Shown: in pieces, positions 44,852 through 57,377 of the stretch
Layout of the letters: each line of letters opens with the position of its first letter
Position numbering within the stretch: position 1 is the first letter of the stretch
Source: Corynespora cassiicola
Taxonomy: Eukaryota > Ascomycota > Dothideomycetes > Pleosporales > Corynesporascaceae
Length of the DNA stretch: 64,000 bases
Direction of reading: 5' to 3'
NCBI GenBank assembly: GCA_022059125.1
Contig: JAEUWY010000008.1
Coordinates: 310,001 to 374,000, forward strand
The notes under the pieces: model-generated
What the model saw: only the letters and a program-made list of their open reading frames with translations
What the model was told of the DNA's origin: nothing
Database searches by the model: none
Translations under genes and position numbers: made by a program

Positions 44852-45750
44852 GGCCGAAGATGACGACGGTGGCTCTGCCCATGGTGACAAAGTGGTCAGA
44901 TCCGAGGAACGGTAGATGAAGCATAGATTGGAGGCGTCCTAGTTTTGTGAAAATTCTGAAGATGGCATGCAAAGTCAGTGACATCCTGGTGTCTTGCTCT
45001 AGTCGAGACTACATCTGGTGACCGGGAGGTTAACTGCATCAGGGATCGGTTGGCCCTCGCCGAAATTGGAGATCGGCTACGCCATCGCCATGTTTGCGCA
45101 AACTATCGGTACGGCCCGGTTTCTTGCCTTCCAAGGGTGTGGCGACGTTTACGCAAGCCATCACGCCGTTCTGTCACAGGCGCAATCTAATCTAGATCTG
45201 AAGGGTGGCCCCGTTTGAAGCTGGACATAGTTCGGAGGGTAACTGCCGACACAGCATACCAAAGAGATTGCAACTCTATCAAGTCGCATCGCCGGCTGGA
45301 CCCGCCCGTTGGCTAGTGATTTTTCCCTTGTGACCTGCTTATTGGAGAATGCTCATTTTAGACTTGCCATTGTTTTTCTTGCACCTACCAAGTTGAGATG
45401 GTCGATCGACGGTGGCTCTCGTTCCCAAGGCCCTTGTATTTCCCTGCCTCGGTTGCTCGGCCGTTTCAAAGTGGGATCAAACAGGCGGGGACGATAACTT
45501 CGCAAAATGTCGGGAGATTTTGACAAAGTTTTTGGTAAGCTACGCGCGGAATCGATCCGTAGTGGCGTGGGCATGGTATCGGGCGTGTGAGCTGAGTTCA
45601 TGTCTGCTTGCGAAAGCTTGGTCGGGTTGGAAGATGCGGGACCGATGACTTGAAGGGGCAGGTATATTGAGCGCGTCGCATCATTAGGATTGTAAAAAGT
45701 CACGATTCGTTCATTTCTTTTTTCCGAATATTCTTGACCCGTATACAAAC
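44852..45750. other. intergenic
   Basis: An 899-bp gap between the same-strand MFS and flavoprotein genes. No gene or convincing regulatory element was recognised. Confidence 0.5.
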
Positions 45751-47813
45751 ATGGCTGTCTCTGAAGAGATTTTGAATGGTACAACAAACAGTAATGCGAA
45801 TGGTACAATTGAAGAGGTTGATCTAGTCATCATTGGAGGTGAGTCTTATCCAGTTAAATATTTAGAAAAGAGTTACTTCCCTACGACTTGGTGGAAACTT
45901 TTCCTTCTCATGAGAAAGAAAGTCGCCAGGTTTGAGCAAGACCTTTGCAGACTTCTCTCCAGGAGATGTATATTCTTTTCGGGGAAGACTCTCTTCGCTA
46001 CATTGGACTGTGAATTAACATCTTTCAGCTGGCCCTACTGGGCTCCTTTCTGGCCTTCTGGCCCGTCAATTAGGATTGAAGATTTGCATCCTCGACGCAA
46101 AGGAAGGTCCACTTCAAGTCGGTGGGGCAGACGCTATCACAGCGCGAACTCAGCAATATCTTGAGGTAGCCAGCAACTTTCCCTATGATAGGGCCAGCCG
46201 GCAAGATGCTGGGATCCTTCCAGAGCTCATCAGCCGGGGAGTAAAATGTAACAGTGAGTTTATTCTTGGCTCGAAAAAATATTCAAAACTTACAAAAGAG
46301 CCAGCTAGCACGACATACGCGGATGGCACCTTTACATCCCGGCAATCCCACTGGTGGAACAGCCTCTCCCACACCTTTTACAATAATCTCCTCATGATCG
46401 GTCAGCCCTTCATCGAACGCCACTTTGCTTCCTACCTCGACGTACCAGTGCATTATGCCGAACCTGCACTCTCCTTCTCACACATCTTGAACGACGATGG
46501 GACACCTCAGAGCGTTACCGTGAAAACGGCAAAACGCACTGTAAAAGCCAAGTTCTGCCTCGCCTCCGACGGGGCAAAGAGTTTCGTGCGGAATGAGCTG
46601 GACATCGCATTCGAGGGCACCAAACCCAACATGGTCTGGGCAGTTCTGGACTGCTGGATTGACTCGACATTCCCCGTCACTCGCGAGATTGTAACGCTAC
46701 AAGTCGATGGAGAGAGCAGAATGGCGTGGATCCCACGGTATGTCTTCCTTCAGTACAAAACTATTAATATCAAAACCAAGAAACGACACTGACAGAGGCG
46801 CACAGCGAACGCGGAATGCAGCGTTTCTACATCCTCCTCGACGGCGAAATCACCCAAGCCAAAGCCGAAGCCTCGATCCGCCGCCATATGGCCCCCCACC
46901 CCGTCGAATTCACCCACGTAGAATGGTTCAGCAAGTTTGAGAGTACGTCGCCACCCCTCCACCCCACCTCCCCATAACAAACGTCTCCTAACCCCCCCAA
47001 CCAGTCAAAGAACGCCTCGCAAGCACCTTCCTCCACCCCACCCCCCTCGGCCCCTACATCCTCGCCGGCGACTCCGCCCACGTCCACTCCGTCAACGGCG
47101 GCCAGGGCATGAACACGGGCCTCAGCGACGCCTTCGCCCTAATCTGGCGCCTCGCCCTCCTCACACGGCACCCACACTTGCCCAGCGCGACACAGACCGC
47201 GCTGCTGCGCTCGTACGACACCGAGCGCCGCGCCACGGCCAAGGAGGTCATCGACGTGGCGGCCAAGCTCGTCCGCAGCACCACGGCCGAGGCGAAGGGG
47301 TACGTCGAGCTCATTGAGAAGAATGCGGGGTTTATCACGGGCATGGGGGTCAAGTATTGGGGGGTTGGGAGTGAGTGTGTGGTTGAGGGGGGGAAGAGGG
47401 GGGTGTTTGGGGCGGGGGGCAGGTGTCCGGATCTTTGGGTGCAGGGGCCTGAGGCACAGAGACTGTATCAGATGTTTAGGTATGGGAGATATGTTTTGGT
47501 CACTGTGGGGGAAGAAGTGGTGGAAGGCAAGAGGGCACAGACGAGGAATGAGGAGGTTGTCAAAGTGGTCAGGTTGAGGCCGCTCAAGGCGTTGGGGATA
47601 GGGGTGGAGAGGGAGGTGGAGCGTGTTGATGAGAGTAACTATGCGGAGGAGTCGTTTGGGTGCTCGTACGTTAAGAAGGGGGAGAGGTATGCGGCGCTTG
47701 TCAGGCCAGACTGTTATGTCGAGACTGTGGGCGAGATTGAGGACGTCGTGGAATACCTGGAGAGGAGGATTCCCGGTACGGTGGGGTTTGAAAAGACGAC
47801 TAATGAGGCCTAA
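45751..47813 (+). CDS. FAD-dependent aromatic hydroxylase (phenol 2-monooxygenase-like)
   Basis: A class A flavoprotein monooxygenase that would hydroxylate a phenolic ring using NADPH and O2. Five exons (45751-45838, 46029-46253, 46305-46737, 46806-46942, 47005-47813), with introns of 190, 51, 68 and 62 nt, give 563 residues. The first join creates the FAD-binding GAGPTG fingerprint near residue 29. The DG motif appears as CLASDGAKS, and the second FAD motif as YILAGDSAHVHSVNGGQGMNTGLSDA. The C-terminal 170 residues form the thioredoxin-like domain expected of PheA/TfdB-type enzymes. The acceptor at 46805 was chosen because nearer AGs break the frame. It lies in the accessory block with the isocyanide synthase and P450, so ring hydroxylation of the isonitrile product is plausible. 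4-hydroxybenzoate 3-hydroxylase activity is the main alternative. Confidence 0.88.
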
Positions 47814-48801
47814 GGCTATGTTTGTTTGTATTCGTTCATGTAGACTATATTTCGTTTTGATTGAAGCTCAATCTGTGCTTTAATGCCTTCACCAGCTGCC
47901 GAGAATTCTGCCTGCGCAGTGCTGCACCGTTTGCCAACAGTTTCAACAGTTTGCTGTGTGCTTGTTGGTCACTCTACCTGATGATTATAAATTAATTACT
48001 GAGCCTTATTTATATGAAAGCTAATAGCGTCTAGGTCGAATCGAACAGTATGGCTAATTTGTAAATAGATAAGAATTGCTGACATCTAGTTTTTTTTTTG
48101 CAAAATATGCTAACGGCCAAGGTTCGAGCTAGTGGTACATCAGATGATTTTTTTTCTAGCAAAGTGACTCTACTTGTCCGTTTGCTAATTTGCAGAAATA
48201 GGCCTGCAGAGTTTCTTTAATGCGTAGCAGGCACTGTGTTTACTGTGTTGTCTAAATTTCTTTCTCTACAGTTACGTAGTATTTGCCGAATCAAATCATT
48301 AGGTTTGATAATAGCGTCTAGGTCAAATCAAATATAGCCAAGTTATAAATAGTTCAGAATTGCTAACATTTAGATACCTTTTTTTGGCCCGGTTATGAAC
48401 AACTTGAGGTTCCAAGCAGGCAGGCATCAGCCTATTCCCCCCATTTGCTCTCCGATTTTGTTGTAAATACCATCAACATATGTTGCAGCACGTAATGCAA
48501 GATATGTCTTTGCAGGCCTCGCAGCTACAGCATACCCGCTCGGCACAGGTCTCAGCATCACCTCGCTGGCACAGAGTCGGACATGATCACAACCAAAAAC
48601 TCGAAATTATCATGCACAAGGAAATTCATTGGTATCTATGCTCGGTATAAGACCAAGCGGGTTTGAAAATGCAAGCTCGCATCACTCACATGCCCATTGC
48701 ATGGAGACCCGTAACGCCCAGACCATCTATGTGTATACGTGGCCGAAGCCGTGATAAACTTTTCCAACCGATATTAAGCGCCGATGATGCAGGAACGACG
48801 A
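47814..48801. other. AT-rich region with diverged repeat
   Basis: A 988-bp convergent gap, strongly AT-rich in its centre. It holds two diverged direct copies of an approximately 80-bp unit (48022-48102 and 48309-48387), and no gene. Confidence 0.6.
48022..48387 (+). repeat. two diverged direct repeat copies
   Basis: Copy one starts at 48022 and copy two at 48309; both begin TAATAGCGTCTAGGTC and continue through AGAATTGCT to a T-rich run. Most differences are C/T or G/A changes (for example TCGAATCGAAC against TCAAATCAAAT), as left by repeat-induced point mutation. They probably derive from a dead mobile element. Confidence 0.65.
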
Positions 48802-50148
48802 TTAGTTTCCATTGGCCTTGACCTTGGGGCCGTTGACCGCCTTCTCTAGTGCCTGCATCACATCTGCGACGAGATCGACCTCGTCTTCGATGCCGCAGCT
48901 CACGCGGACAAGGTCGTCAAAGACACCAGCCTCCTCACGCTGCTCCTTGGGGATGCCGCCGTGGGTCATGGCACTGGGGACCTCGACCAGGGACTCGACA
49001 CCACCCAGGGACTCTGCGAGGGTGAAGATCTTGGTGTGCTGGCAGAAGCGCTCGGCAGCCTCGTGTCCGCCCTGGATGCGGAAAGAGAGCATACCGCCAC
49101 CCATGCCATCGCGGTGCTGCTTCAATGCAACAGCACGCTGTGGGTGGGACGCAAGACCGGGGTAGTTGACCAAGATGACATTGGGGGAAGCCTGAAGCGC
49201 CTGGGCGACGCCAGTAGCGTTCTTGGTGGCCTCGCGAGCACGCAGGTGCAGCGTCTTCAAGCCTCGGTGTGCCAACCAGCAGTCAAAGGCCGAGGGAACC
49301 GCACCAATGGCATTCTGGAGGAATGACAGCCTATCATACAACTCAGGCGAGTTGAAAGCAGCGGCTCCCATGACCACATCCGAGTGTCCGTTGATGTACT
49401 TGGTGACCGAGTGCACGACAATGTCGGCGCCGTGGTCGAGCGGGTTCTGGACGTAGGGGGACAAGAAGGTGTTGTCCACAACGACCAGGATGCCGTGCTC
49501 GTGTGCAATTGTTGCGACCTTGCGAATGTCGACGAGGGTCAGGGTCGGGTTGGAGGGAGACTCGATCCAGATAAGCTTCGTCTCGGGGCGGATAAGCTCG
49601 GCAATATCAATGTCGATCCTCGGGGTGAAGGTGACTTTGACATCGTGCGTCAGGGCGACCTTGGTGAAGTAGCGGTGGGTTCCGCCGTAGACGTCGGACA
49701 CGGAGACGACGTGGGAGCCGGCAGCTAGCGACTGCAAGATGTTGGCCGTGGTGGCGGAGCCGGAACTGAAGGCGAGGGCATAGCGGGCGTGCTCGAGGGC
49801 GGCAACTGCGCGCTCAAAGTTGTCTCTGCTCGGGGAATTAGCATTCTGGCAGGCTTAAGCCGAGAGGGTGCGGGGCGGGGCATACCGGTTGGGATTCGAG
49901 GACCGCGAGTACTCGTACTCGCCTACTGGCTTGCCGACGCTGGTCTGCGCAAACGTGGTAGAGAGCGAAATCTAGGATTTGCATTAGCAATCGCGTGCAG
50001 GGGAACGGTGAGAGATACGCACTGGCTCAATGACGGCGCCAGTCACCGGGTCATGAGGGCTTCCGGCATGCACGGCCAGCGTGCCGAACTTGTGCACTGG
50101 GGAGGGCGCGCGCGGGGGAGTCTCGATGGGGTGCTCAGCAAGCGTCAT
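48802..50148 (-). CDS. CYS3: cystathionine gamma-lyase-like PLP enzyme
   Basis: A cytosolic PLP enzyme of transsulfuration, expected to cleave cystathionine to cysteine, 2-oxobutyrate and ammonia. Exons 50148-50023, 49971-49886 and 49825-48802 (introns 51 and 60 nt) give 411 residues. The Cys/Met-metabolism PLP family is clear: KFGTLAVHAGSPHDPVTGAV near the start, YEYSRSSNPNRDNFE, and FSSGSATTANIL binding the cofactor phosphate. SVTKYINGHSDVVMG carries the Schiff-base Lys213, and SLGGVESLVEVPSAMTHG is near the end. Yeast Cys3 is 394 residues. The yeast-type wording favours gamma-lyase over beta-lyase or gamma-synthase. It closes the accessory block, and could be ordinary sulfur metabolism marking the boundary. 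Confidence 0.9.
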
Positions 50149-50991
50149 GATGATGGTGTGTTCTTGGTCGAATTGGTGGGTGGGCGAGGTTGGGTGTAGG
50201 TGGACGAGAGACGGGGCCGAAGACAGGCCTTTTAAACTCTGCAGGCTAGTAGAACCGAGCAGAGAAGCAAGGAGCGGGCAACGGTGCAAGATTTCTCAAG
50301 GTGGTGTTGACGTTTGTCAAATACTTTTTTAGCGTCGTCGGCGGCGGGGCGTACTCGGGCGGTCCTTTGTCGCAGGTGCGATGGCGCAATCGAGTCTCTT
50401 GCGATTGTTGGTGGTGGGAGGCATGGTCATGGCGGCAGCGGTGGCCCTCTTATAGCCAGGTAGAGTCCAGGACGTGGCGCGCTGCGTGCTGCGGTCTGAA
50501 TAATCGGTTGATGAGAAATGCTGGAAGTTTGTCGACGCTCGCCCGACCATGATGGTCAGTCTGGGGTTAGCTCGGATGATGCCATCAAATTCTCCGGCAC
50601 CTTGCACGCCTTGCGCCGGCCTAACAGTGGCCCGGAGGGTCCAGAGTGGCCTGCCCACATGCTGCACACGGCCTGCCCCCAGCATGCCCCTCGGATCCGC
50701 GACCAGGGTGGGAAGGTCAGTCGGCTACACGTTCCTGGCTGCCAGATTGCCCATCACGGCCTGCCGTATCTCGCGTCTGCTGCCACGACAAGCCCGCGTT
50801 GGGCCGGATGATGCGGATTTAGCGACCCTCACGTGCTCGGTCTGCGTCATGCTCAAGACGGCCCCAAAGCAAAGAGTAGCGTGCCCCCTGCTGATTAATT
50901 ATACATCTATCGGATATAACGAGCTAGGGTATGGAGGTCTATGGCAAAAAGTGCTATGCATGCAAGTGCTGTCATCATCTCTTACACATCC
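50149..50991. other. intergenic, CYS3 promoter side
   Basis: An 843-bp gap upstream of CYS3 and downstream of the ATG14-like gene, both minus-strand. It has no recognised gene; CACGT cores occur near 50473 and 50832. Confidence 0.5.
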
Positions 50992-52648
50992 TCATTCTGC
51001 CGCCTTCTTCGCGCCCTCCTCGTTCCGGCTCTTGAGCTTGGTCCAGCCGTTGACCCCTCGCTTCTTATCGTCGGGTCTGGGGTCCGGGCTCTGCCTGTTG
51101 CTGGTGGTGCTCGTCAGGTAGCTGCGCCCGTCGTCGAGCCCTGCATTGTCCTGTCGCCTAGCGCCAATTAAGATGGGGTCCTCAGCAATGAGATTCTCCA
51201 TCTGCTCCATCTCGCTCTCCGGAATGATATCCCACTCGCGATTCTGCTGCTCGCCCAGCAGATAGGCCTTGGTCTCATCGATGATCTTGGTGGGAGATAG
51301 GCCCCATCCACTCAGGTACTGCACGTTCTCGGCAGTATTCAAGAACGAGTGCGAAGTCGCATGAGACAGCTCCCCAAAAGCGACCGGAGCCCTTCTTAAT
51401 GGGGCCTTGGAGTTGGTCTTGGTAGCGACGATGTCCTTATCGAGTGGATTTTCGGGCCGTTGAGGGTGGTGGGTTTCTTGAGCGATAAGCAGGCGATACA
51501 GGTTCGGCCCCATTGGACAGACGTCTTCCCAGACTTTGAATTCATCCTTCATCCCTTGCGTACGGCAGAGCCAAGCCACATTGTACGCCAGCAGGGAGAC
51601 GCCTTCCACAAACGACGAATAGGCGGGGGGATCTTCAGCATAGAGGTGATACAGCGGGCGGTCAATGAAAAGCGCCCGAGGCTTGGGGAGGTGGATGCGG
51701 GGATCGAGGGTACGTGAGGCCTCCGGGCTATTGCTGGAGGAGTGCGATGGCGTAGTGCCCGGGAAAGGCACCTTTTTGCCTTGGTATGACGATGTAGGGC
51801 TGAAAATAGTAGGTTGGGGGTAATCCGTATGTGGAGGGGTGATTTCTGCAGGAAGACGAACGCCCAAATATGCAGCAACTCGAACGAGTAGGTTTGCGAC
51901 AGCAGCAAGCGATGCTGAAAGATGGTCAGGCGGAGCATCTGCAGTCACGTCAGCACTCGAGTCTCCTAGGAGCATTGGAAGATGCCTTACCACTCATGTC
52001 CCGCAGGTCAAATATGCGCATGCGGGTGCCTGGACCTATGCAGTAAATGTCCTTAACTCCGCCGTCTTTGGTCTTGCGTTTCTGTGTCTTGAGTCCAGCC
52101 AGCCTGGCAGCCGTCGTACAGAGCGATATCCGCATCTCTATCGTATCGTGATGAACCTTGTCCGACTTGTAGTCCATGCGTTTAACGTTTTGCTGCACCT
52201 TGTCCAGTTCATTCGCGCGCCTCGAGTCTATACCGTAGGTGGCAGACGACAAGTCCGATTTCTTTTGCTCATTCAGCGCCCGTTTCTCTTCGATGAGTCT
52301 CTTGGTAACTTCCATCTGCTGGCGGAGCAAGTCTGCCTGCTCGGTTATAAGCTGGATACGCTCTTCGACCTCGGCCGTCTCAGCCTTGGTGCGCTGCAGT
52401 TCGATATTGTTTGTGCATTCTTGGCGGTCGACAAGGAAGCCGCCTTTCGAGTCCTTGAGCGAGACCTGCTGGCTTGCCCTCTCCTGCGAACCCTCGATGA
52501 CAGCCGTAACATGTTTCGCCACGCCGTCCCGCTCTATTAGCGCCTTTGCGAGCTCGATGCGGGGCGCTTCTATGGCGCTGCGGGCGCAGGTAATACAGCG
52601 AAGGGGGCAGTTGAGGCCGCCGGAATTTCCGCAAATGTCGCACTCCAT
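50992..52648 (-). CDS. ATG14: ATG14-like autophagy PI3-kinase subunit
   Basis: Predicted subunit of the class III phosphatidylinositol 3-kinase complex that directs Vps34 to the pre-autophagosomal structure. Exons 52648-51991 and 51938-50992 (52-nt intron) give 534 residues. The N-terminus holds the paired-cysteine motif CDIC...CPLRCITC of Atg14/Barkor. A long heptad-rich coiled coil follows at about 70-190 (EVEERIQLITEQADLLRQQM region). Next is the conserved UVRAG/Atg14 domain, including LLVRVAAYLGVRLPAEITPP and GVSLLAYNVAWLC. The C-terminal 130 residues are disordered. The in-frame upstream sequence was left out because the Cys motif should begin the protein. Vps38/UVRAG is the alternative; the N-terminal cysteines favour ATG14. 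Confidence 0.85.
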
Positions 52649-53181
52649 GTTGGGTGGGGTCCGGTTAGGTGTTGTCTCCTCCGGGTGGTACGTAGGGAAG
52701 CGGACGGCAGTGGGGGCGCATGGTGAGGGTGCTAAGTCCGCGCGGGTGCTCAGCGGGATATTTACGACTCCATAAGGGCAGCTGTTGGTGGTGCGGAAGT
52801 GAATAGAAGGGCGTCGAAGCGGAAACGGTGCGCAAGGCGTTCGTTCACAGGAGTTGCGAGGAGGAAGCGTCAGTGAGTGAGGGCGGACGTGGGCGGTGAA
52901 TGCCAGTGGCTGGCAGGCAGTCACTGCGTCGCGAGTCAGGCACCCACCCACGGGATGACTTCAGCGGTGCAGCCGACCAGCTCGCAAGCGGATTAGCGCA
53001 CCTTCCACGTGATGTGTTCACCTTCACCCTCCGTCACCATTCGTCTCGTCTCAGGCCAACGACAAGCCAATGTCTTTACTAAACGCCTTATGAACAAAAG
53101 GGCGAGACTTGTGAACTGCATACTCACCTCCAGCACTAACCTCCCACACAGCACCTGCCCTGCCCTGCTGCTTGGCCGTCT
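52649..53181. promoter_or_regulatory. divergent promoter region
   Basis: A 533-bp gap between the ATG14-like gene and a small divergent gene. No specific operator was recognised. Confidence 0.45.
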
Positions 53182-54018
53182 ATGGCCAGCCCTCCAATCC
53201 CCTCCTCCGTACCATCAGAACCAGCGCAACCGTCGTCATATTTCTCCTCATCTCCACCTCTCTTCTCAAACAACATTCTTCCACCCAGCGCCATGGAAAA
53301 CGATTCCGCCCCAAGTGCAAACCCACCAGCCCCCGCCCCAGACCCAAGCAAACACCTGCGCCAAAACTCCACCGACACCGAACGGCCCACCAGCGCCCAG
53401 CGCATCCGACCAGAATCCTCAATCTCCTCCAAGTCCACCTCAGACGATGAAACGGCCGAGCCTAGCAAAGAAGCCGCCATAAAGGCAGAAACCGAACAAA
53501 ACGACGAGTCGGACCCCGCCGAGAAGATCCCTGACTACGACTGGGACGACCTCGCCAAGCGCTACCACGACGCCATCAGAGAATGCTCGGCCGAAGAGGA
53601 GCAGCTCGCCGACGAGTTCGCAAAGCTCATGGATGTGCGTAGCAGCCCCACTACCGTGTTCGGACATGTGTGGAGGGTTCCGTTTCCGCTGACGCACGGT
53701 CTAGTTCTTCAAGGTGTGGGCGCAGTCGGGACATGATGGGGAGACGGGAAGGACGCATTTGCGGTGAGTCTTTTCCGCAGAGTGGCTGCTCGGTTTTCGA
53801 GGGGCACGTCTGAGCTGACTTTTCGGATCTAGGCTCAAGGCGAGGATGGAGCATGTTCAGCATTCCGAGGAGGTGCTCGAGCAAAAGAGAGAGCACTGTA
53901 AGACCATCCCCCCTCCCGGTTCTTCGGATCGTATCATCGACTCACAGCTGCAGATATCAGAGTGGTCAAGGCCTTTGAGAGTGCGCTCAATCTCCTCAAT
54001 GCGCAAATGGGGACCTGA
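53182..54018 (+). CDS. conserved coiled-coil protein, unknown function
   Basis: Not assigned to a named family. Four exons (53182-53634, 53705-53763, 53833-53897, 53954-54018), with introns of 70, 69 and 56 nt, give 213 residues ending in frame. The first 110 residues are Ser/Pro/Thr-rich and probably disordered. From about residue 115 the sequence becomes compact and charged (YDWDDLAKRYHDAIREC, EEEQLADEFAKLM, FFKVWAQSGH, then heptads through VLEQKREHYIRVVKAFESALNLLNAQ), predicting helical coiled coil. The tight splicing of short exons into one uninterrupted helix supports a real gene. It is divergent from ATG14, but no functional inference is justified. An internal ATG at about residue 38 is an alternative start. 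Confidence 0.75.
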
Positions 54019-54897
54019 ATGATTGACTGTTCATCCGCTTAGACGCCATACATCTTGCGCATCTTCAGTCACCGCCAGCACCACCAGCACCACCATCACG
54101 TGGGCCCTTTGTAGGCATCTTTGAGTCATGGCCTGTCCGTGGGGTTGCGCAGGGCGGTAATACAGGACACAGGGAGAGGCGTCCTTCGCCAGACTACCAG
54201 GTGCATGTTATGCGCTGCGCAATCTTGTAGCATATCTGCCTGGATATATCAGTCGAAAGGGATCGCCTCTCTAGCCCTGGGCCATATCACAATCTCAAAT
54301 CGTAATCGAACAAAGCTCTTGAACCGTTCCATGTCGATTATTTCTATCTAAATCCTCGCCCCACCCAAATATCTACCACGACCCAACCATACCATACCAA
54401 GCTCAAGTCTATGATAGCCATATGCCATGCCACATACCTTGGCGAGCCGCTCGGCCTGGCTCCAGCCAATTACCAAAACTATGATTCCCACGCGCGCCCA
54501 AGTCTATCATGCCGTTGTGTAGAAAAGAGGAAGGTCGGTTAATAACTATTCACAGAGTGTTGCTAATGGACCCATACTTTGAGGACTCCCGACTGGCAAG
54601 GCCCCCGCTACCCTGACTAAACAGGGGAGCCTGCCGTGTCGATGGAGAGAGAAGAGACGGAGGGAGAGATCCCGCAGGAGAAGATGCAGAGAATGACGCC
54701 CTAGAAAGAACAAAAATCTCGCAACAAGAGGTGTGGTGAGAAGATTTATAATCGTGTTGAGAAAGATGATGAGAAAAACAAGTCTTGTTCGGATGTAGGT
54801 GTGTGGATGGGTGGTAAGCGGACCAAGGCAGACGTAGTCAAGACTTCTCTTATCCCAGGCGCTTAGATGCAGGAGGGGTCAATCTATCGAAATCTGC
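54019..54897. other. convergent intergenic gap
   Basis: An 879-bp gap between the stop of the coiled-coil gene and the stop of TRR1. No gene, tRNA or repeat was recognised. Confidence 0.5.
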
Positions 54898-56315
<1,418 letters not shown>

Positions 56316-56541
56316 GTTCCGCGAGTCTGTTCTGAGGGTCGAGGAAAAGCTCGAAGCGGATGAGAGCCCCGCGGCAGGCGAGATGCGCTGGTTTGGCGAC
56401 GACGCGGCGGCGATGGGCACCGAGAACAGGGACAGGAAGCGAGAAGAGGACGCCCGGCGGAAGGCTGAAGCAAACAGTTTGGCGGTGGGCGTGGTGATTG
56501 CGTGCTACCACGGGCGTGCGGGAGCGGGAGCAGGAGTGGGA

Positions 56542-56575
<34 letters not shown>

Positions 56576-57377
56576 TCGGCGGTGGTGATGGACTTCCGGC
56601 GGCGCAGAGGCAGATATTAGAGGGCGCGAGAGGTGGACTAGCGTCACCAGCAGAAGGCTCTGGAAAAGCGGGCCTGAATGGGCTCAGCAAGCACGCAGAC
56701 AGTGCTCGGCGATGCACAGGTCGAGGCTCGGAGTTGCAGAGGGCGGATGGCGGATGGCTGGCGGCAGGGCGGGTGTTGGGCGAGGCGGGAAGGGTAATTG
56801 GGATTAATTGCAGCACTGTCCGGCACGACGGTACAAAGAGCAGGGCAGCGGAGTGGGAGAGGGCAGCGAAGCAGCAGAATGGGCACGCAGAGGAGCTGTA
56901 TCACCGGCTGTAAGTACTGGCACGTACGGGTCGAGGTTTTTCGCGGCGGGCCAACGACGCCATCGGGTCGGGCAGATGCACAGAGATTTGCGAGCAGGCA
57001 TGCATGGCCTCCGCCCGTCTTAGAAATCCGCCAGCACCGAGACTCTGTCGAGCCCACAGCACGGACTAGAGGCAACCGTCCTGGCCCAGTTACCGCGAGA
57101 CATCTCCCACTTTTCGAACAAGCCTGCCTCGGATCGCGTTTGAAAAAACTTGCCTCATTCTGATTTTTCTTCCGGGTTTCAGCGGCTTGGCCCTCTCACA
57201 CCCCTCGCGTCACTCGCATGCCACCTCTGCCTACACTCCCCGTCTGGGGCCCCCGACGCGCCCATCCCATGGCACCTGGGTAGCCGCGCGGGCCGTCGCA
57301 GTTCGTTTGGCACTTCTGTCATTCTGCTACGTGGATGCTGCTGCTGCTGCTGCTGGCCCTGGCCCTGGCCCGCGAAG
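56316..57377. other. intergenic, TRR1 promoter side
   Basis: A 1.06-kb gap upstream of TRR1. It holds a GGGCGGT heptamer tract at about 56542-56579, roughly 230 nt before the TRR1 start. Long GC-rich open frames on both strands here are low complexity and were not accepted as genes. Confidence 0.55.
56542..56579. repeat. GGGCGGT tandem heptamer tract
   Basis: About five consecutive units are read on the plus strand, the same heptamer as at about 5707-5740. It is G-rich enough to allow quadruplex formation, and lies in the TRR1 upstream region. Confidence 0.8.

Noticed and set aside
46738..46795. Shorter third intron of the flavoprotein ending at the first CAG (46795)
   Set aside because: That acceptor shifts the frame into an early stop; the acceptor at 46805 restores the family sequence.
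48105..48145. GGTTCGAG-like B-box suggesting a tRNA gene
   Set aside because: It does not complete the GGTTCGANTCC consensus, and no A box or cloverleaf arms could be drawn.
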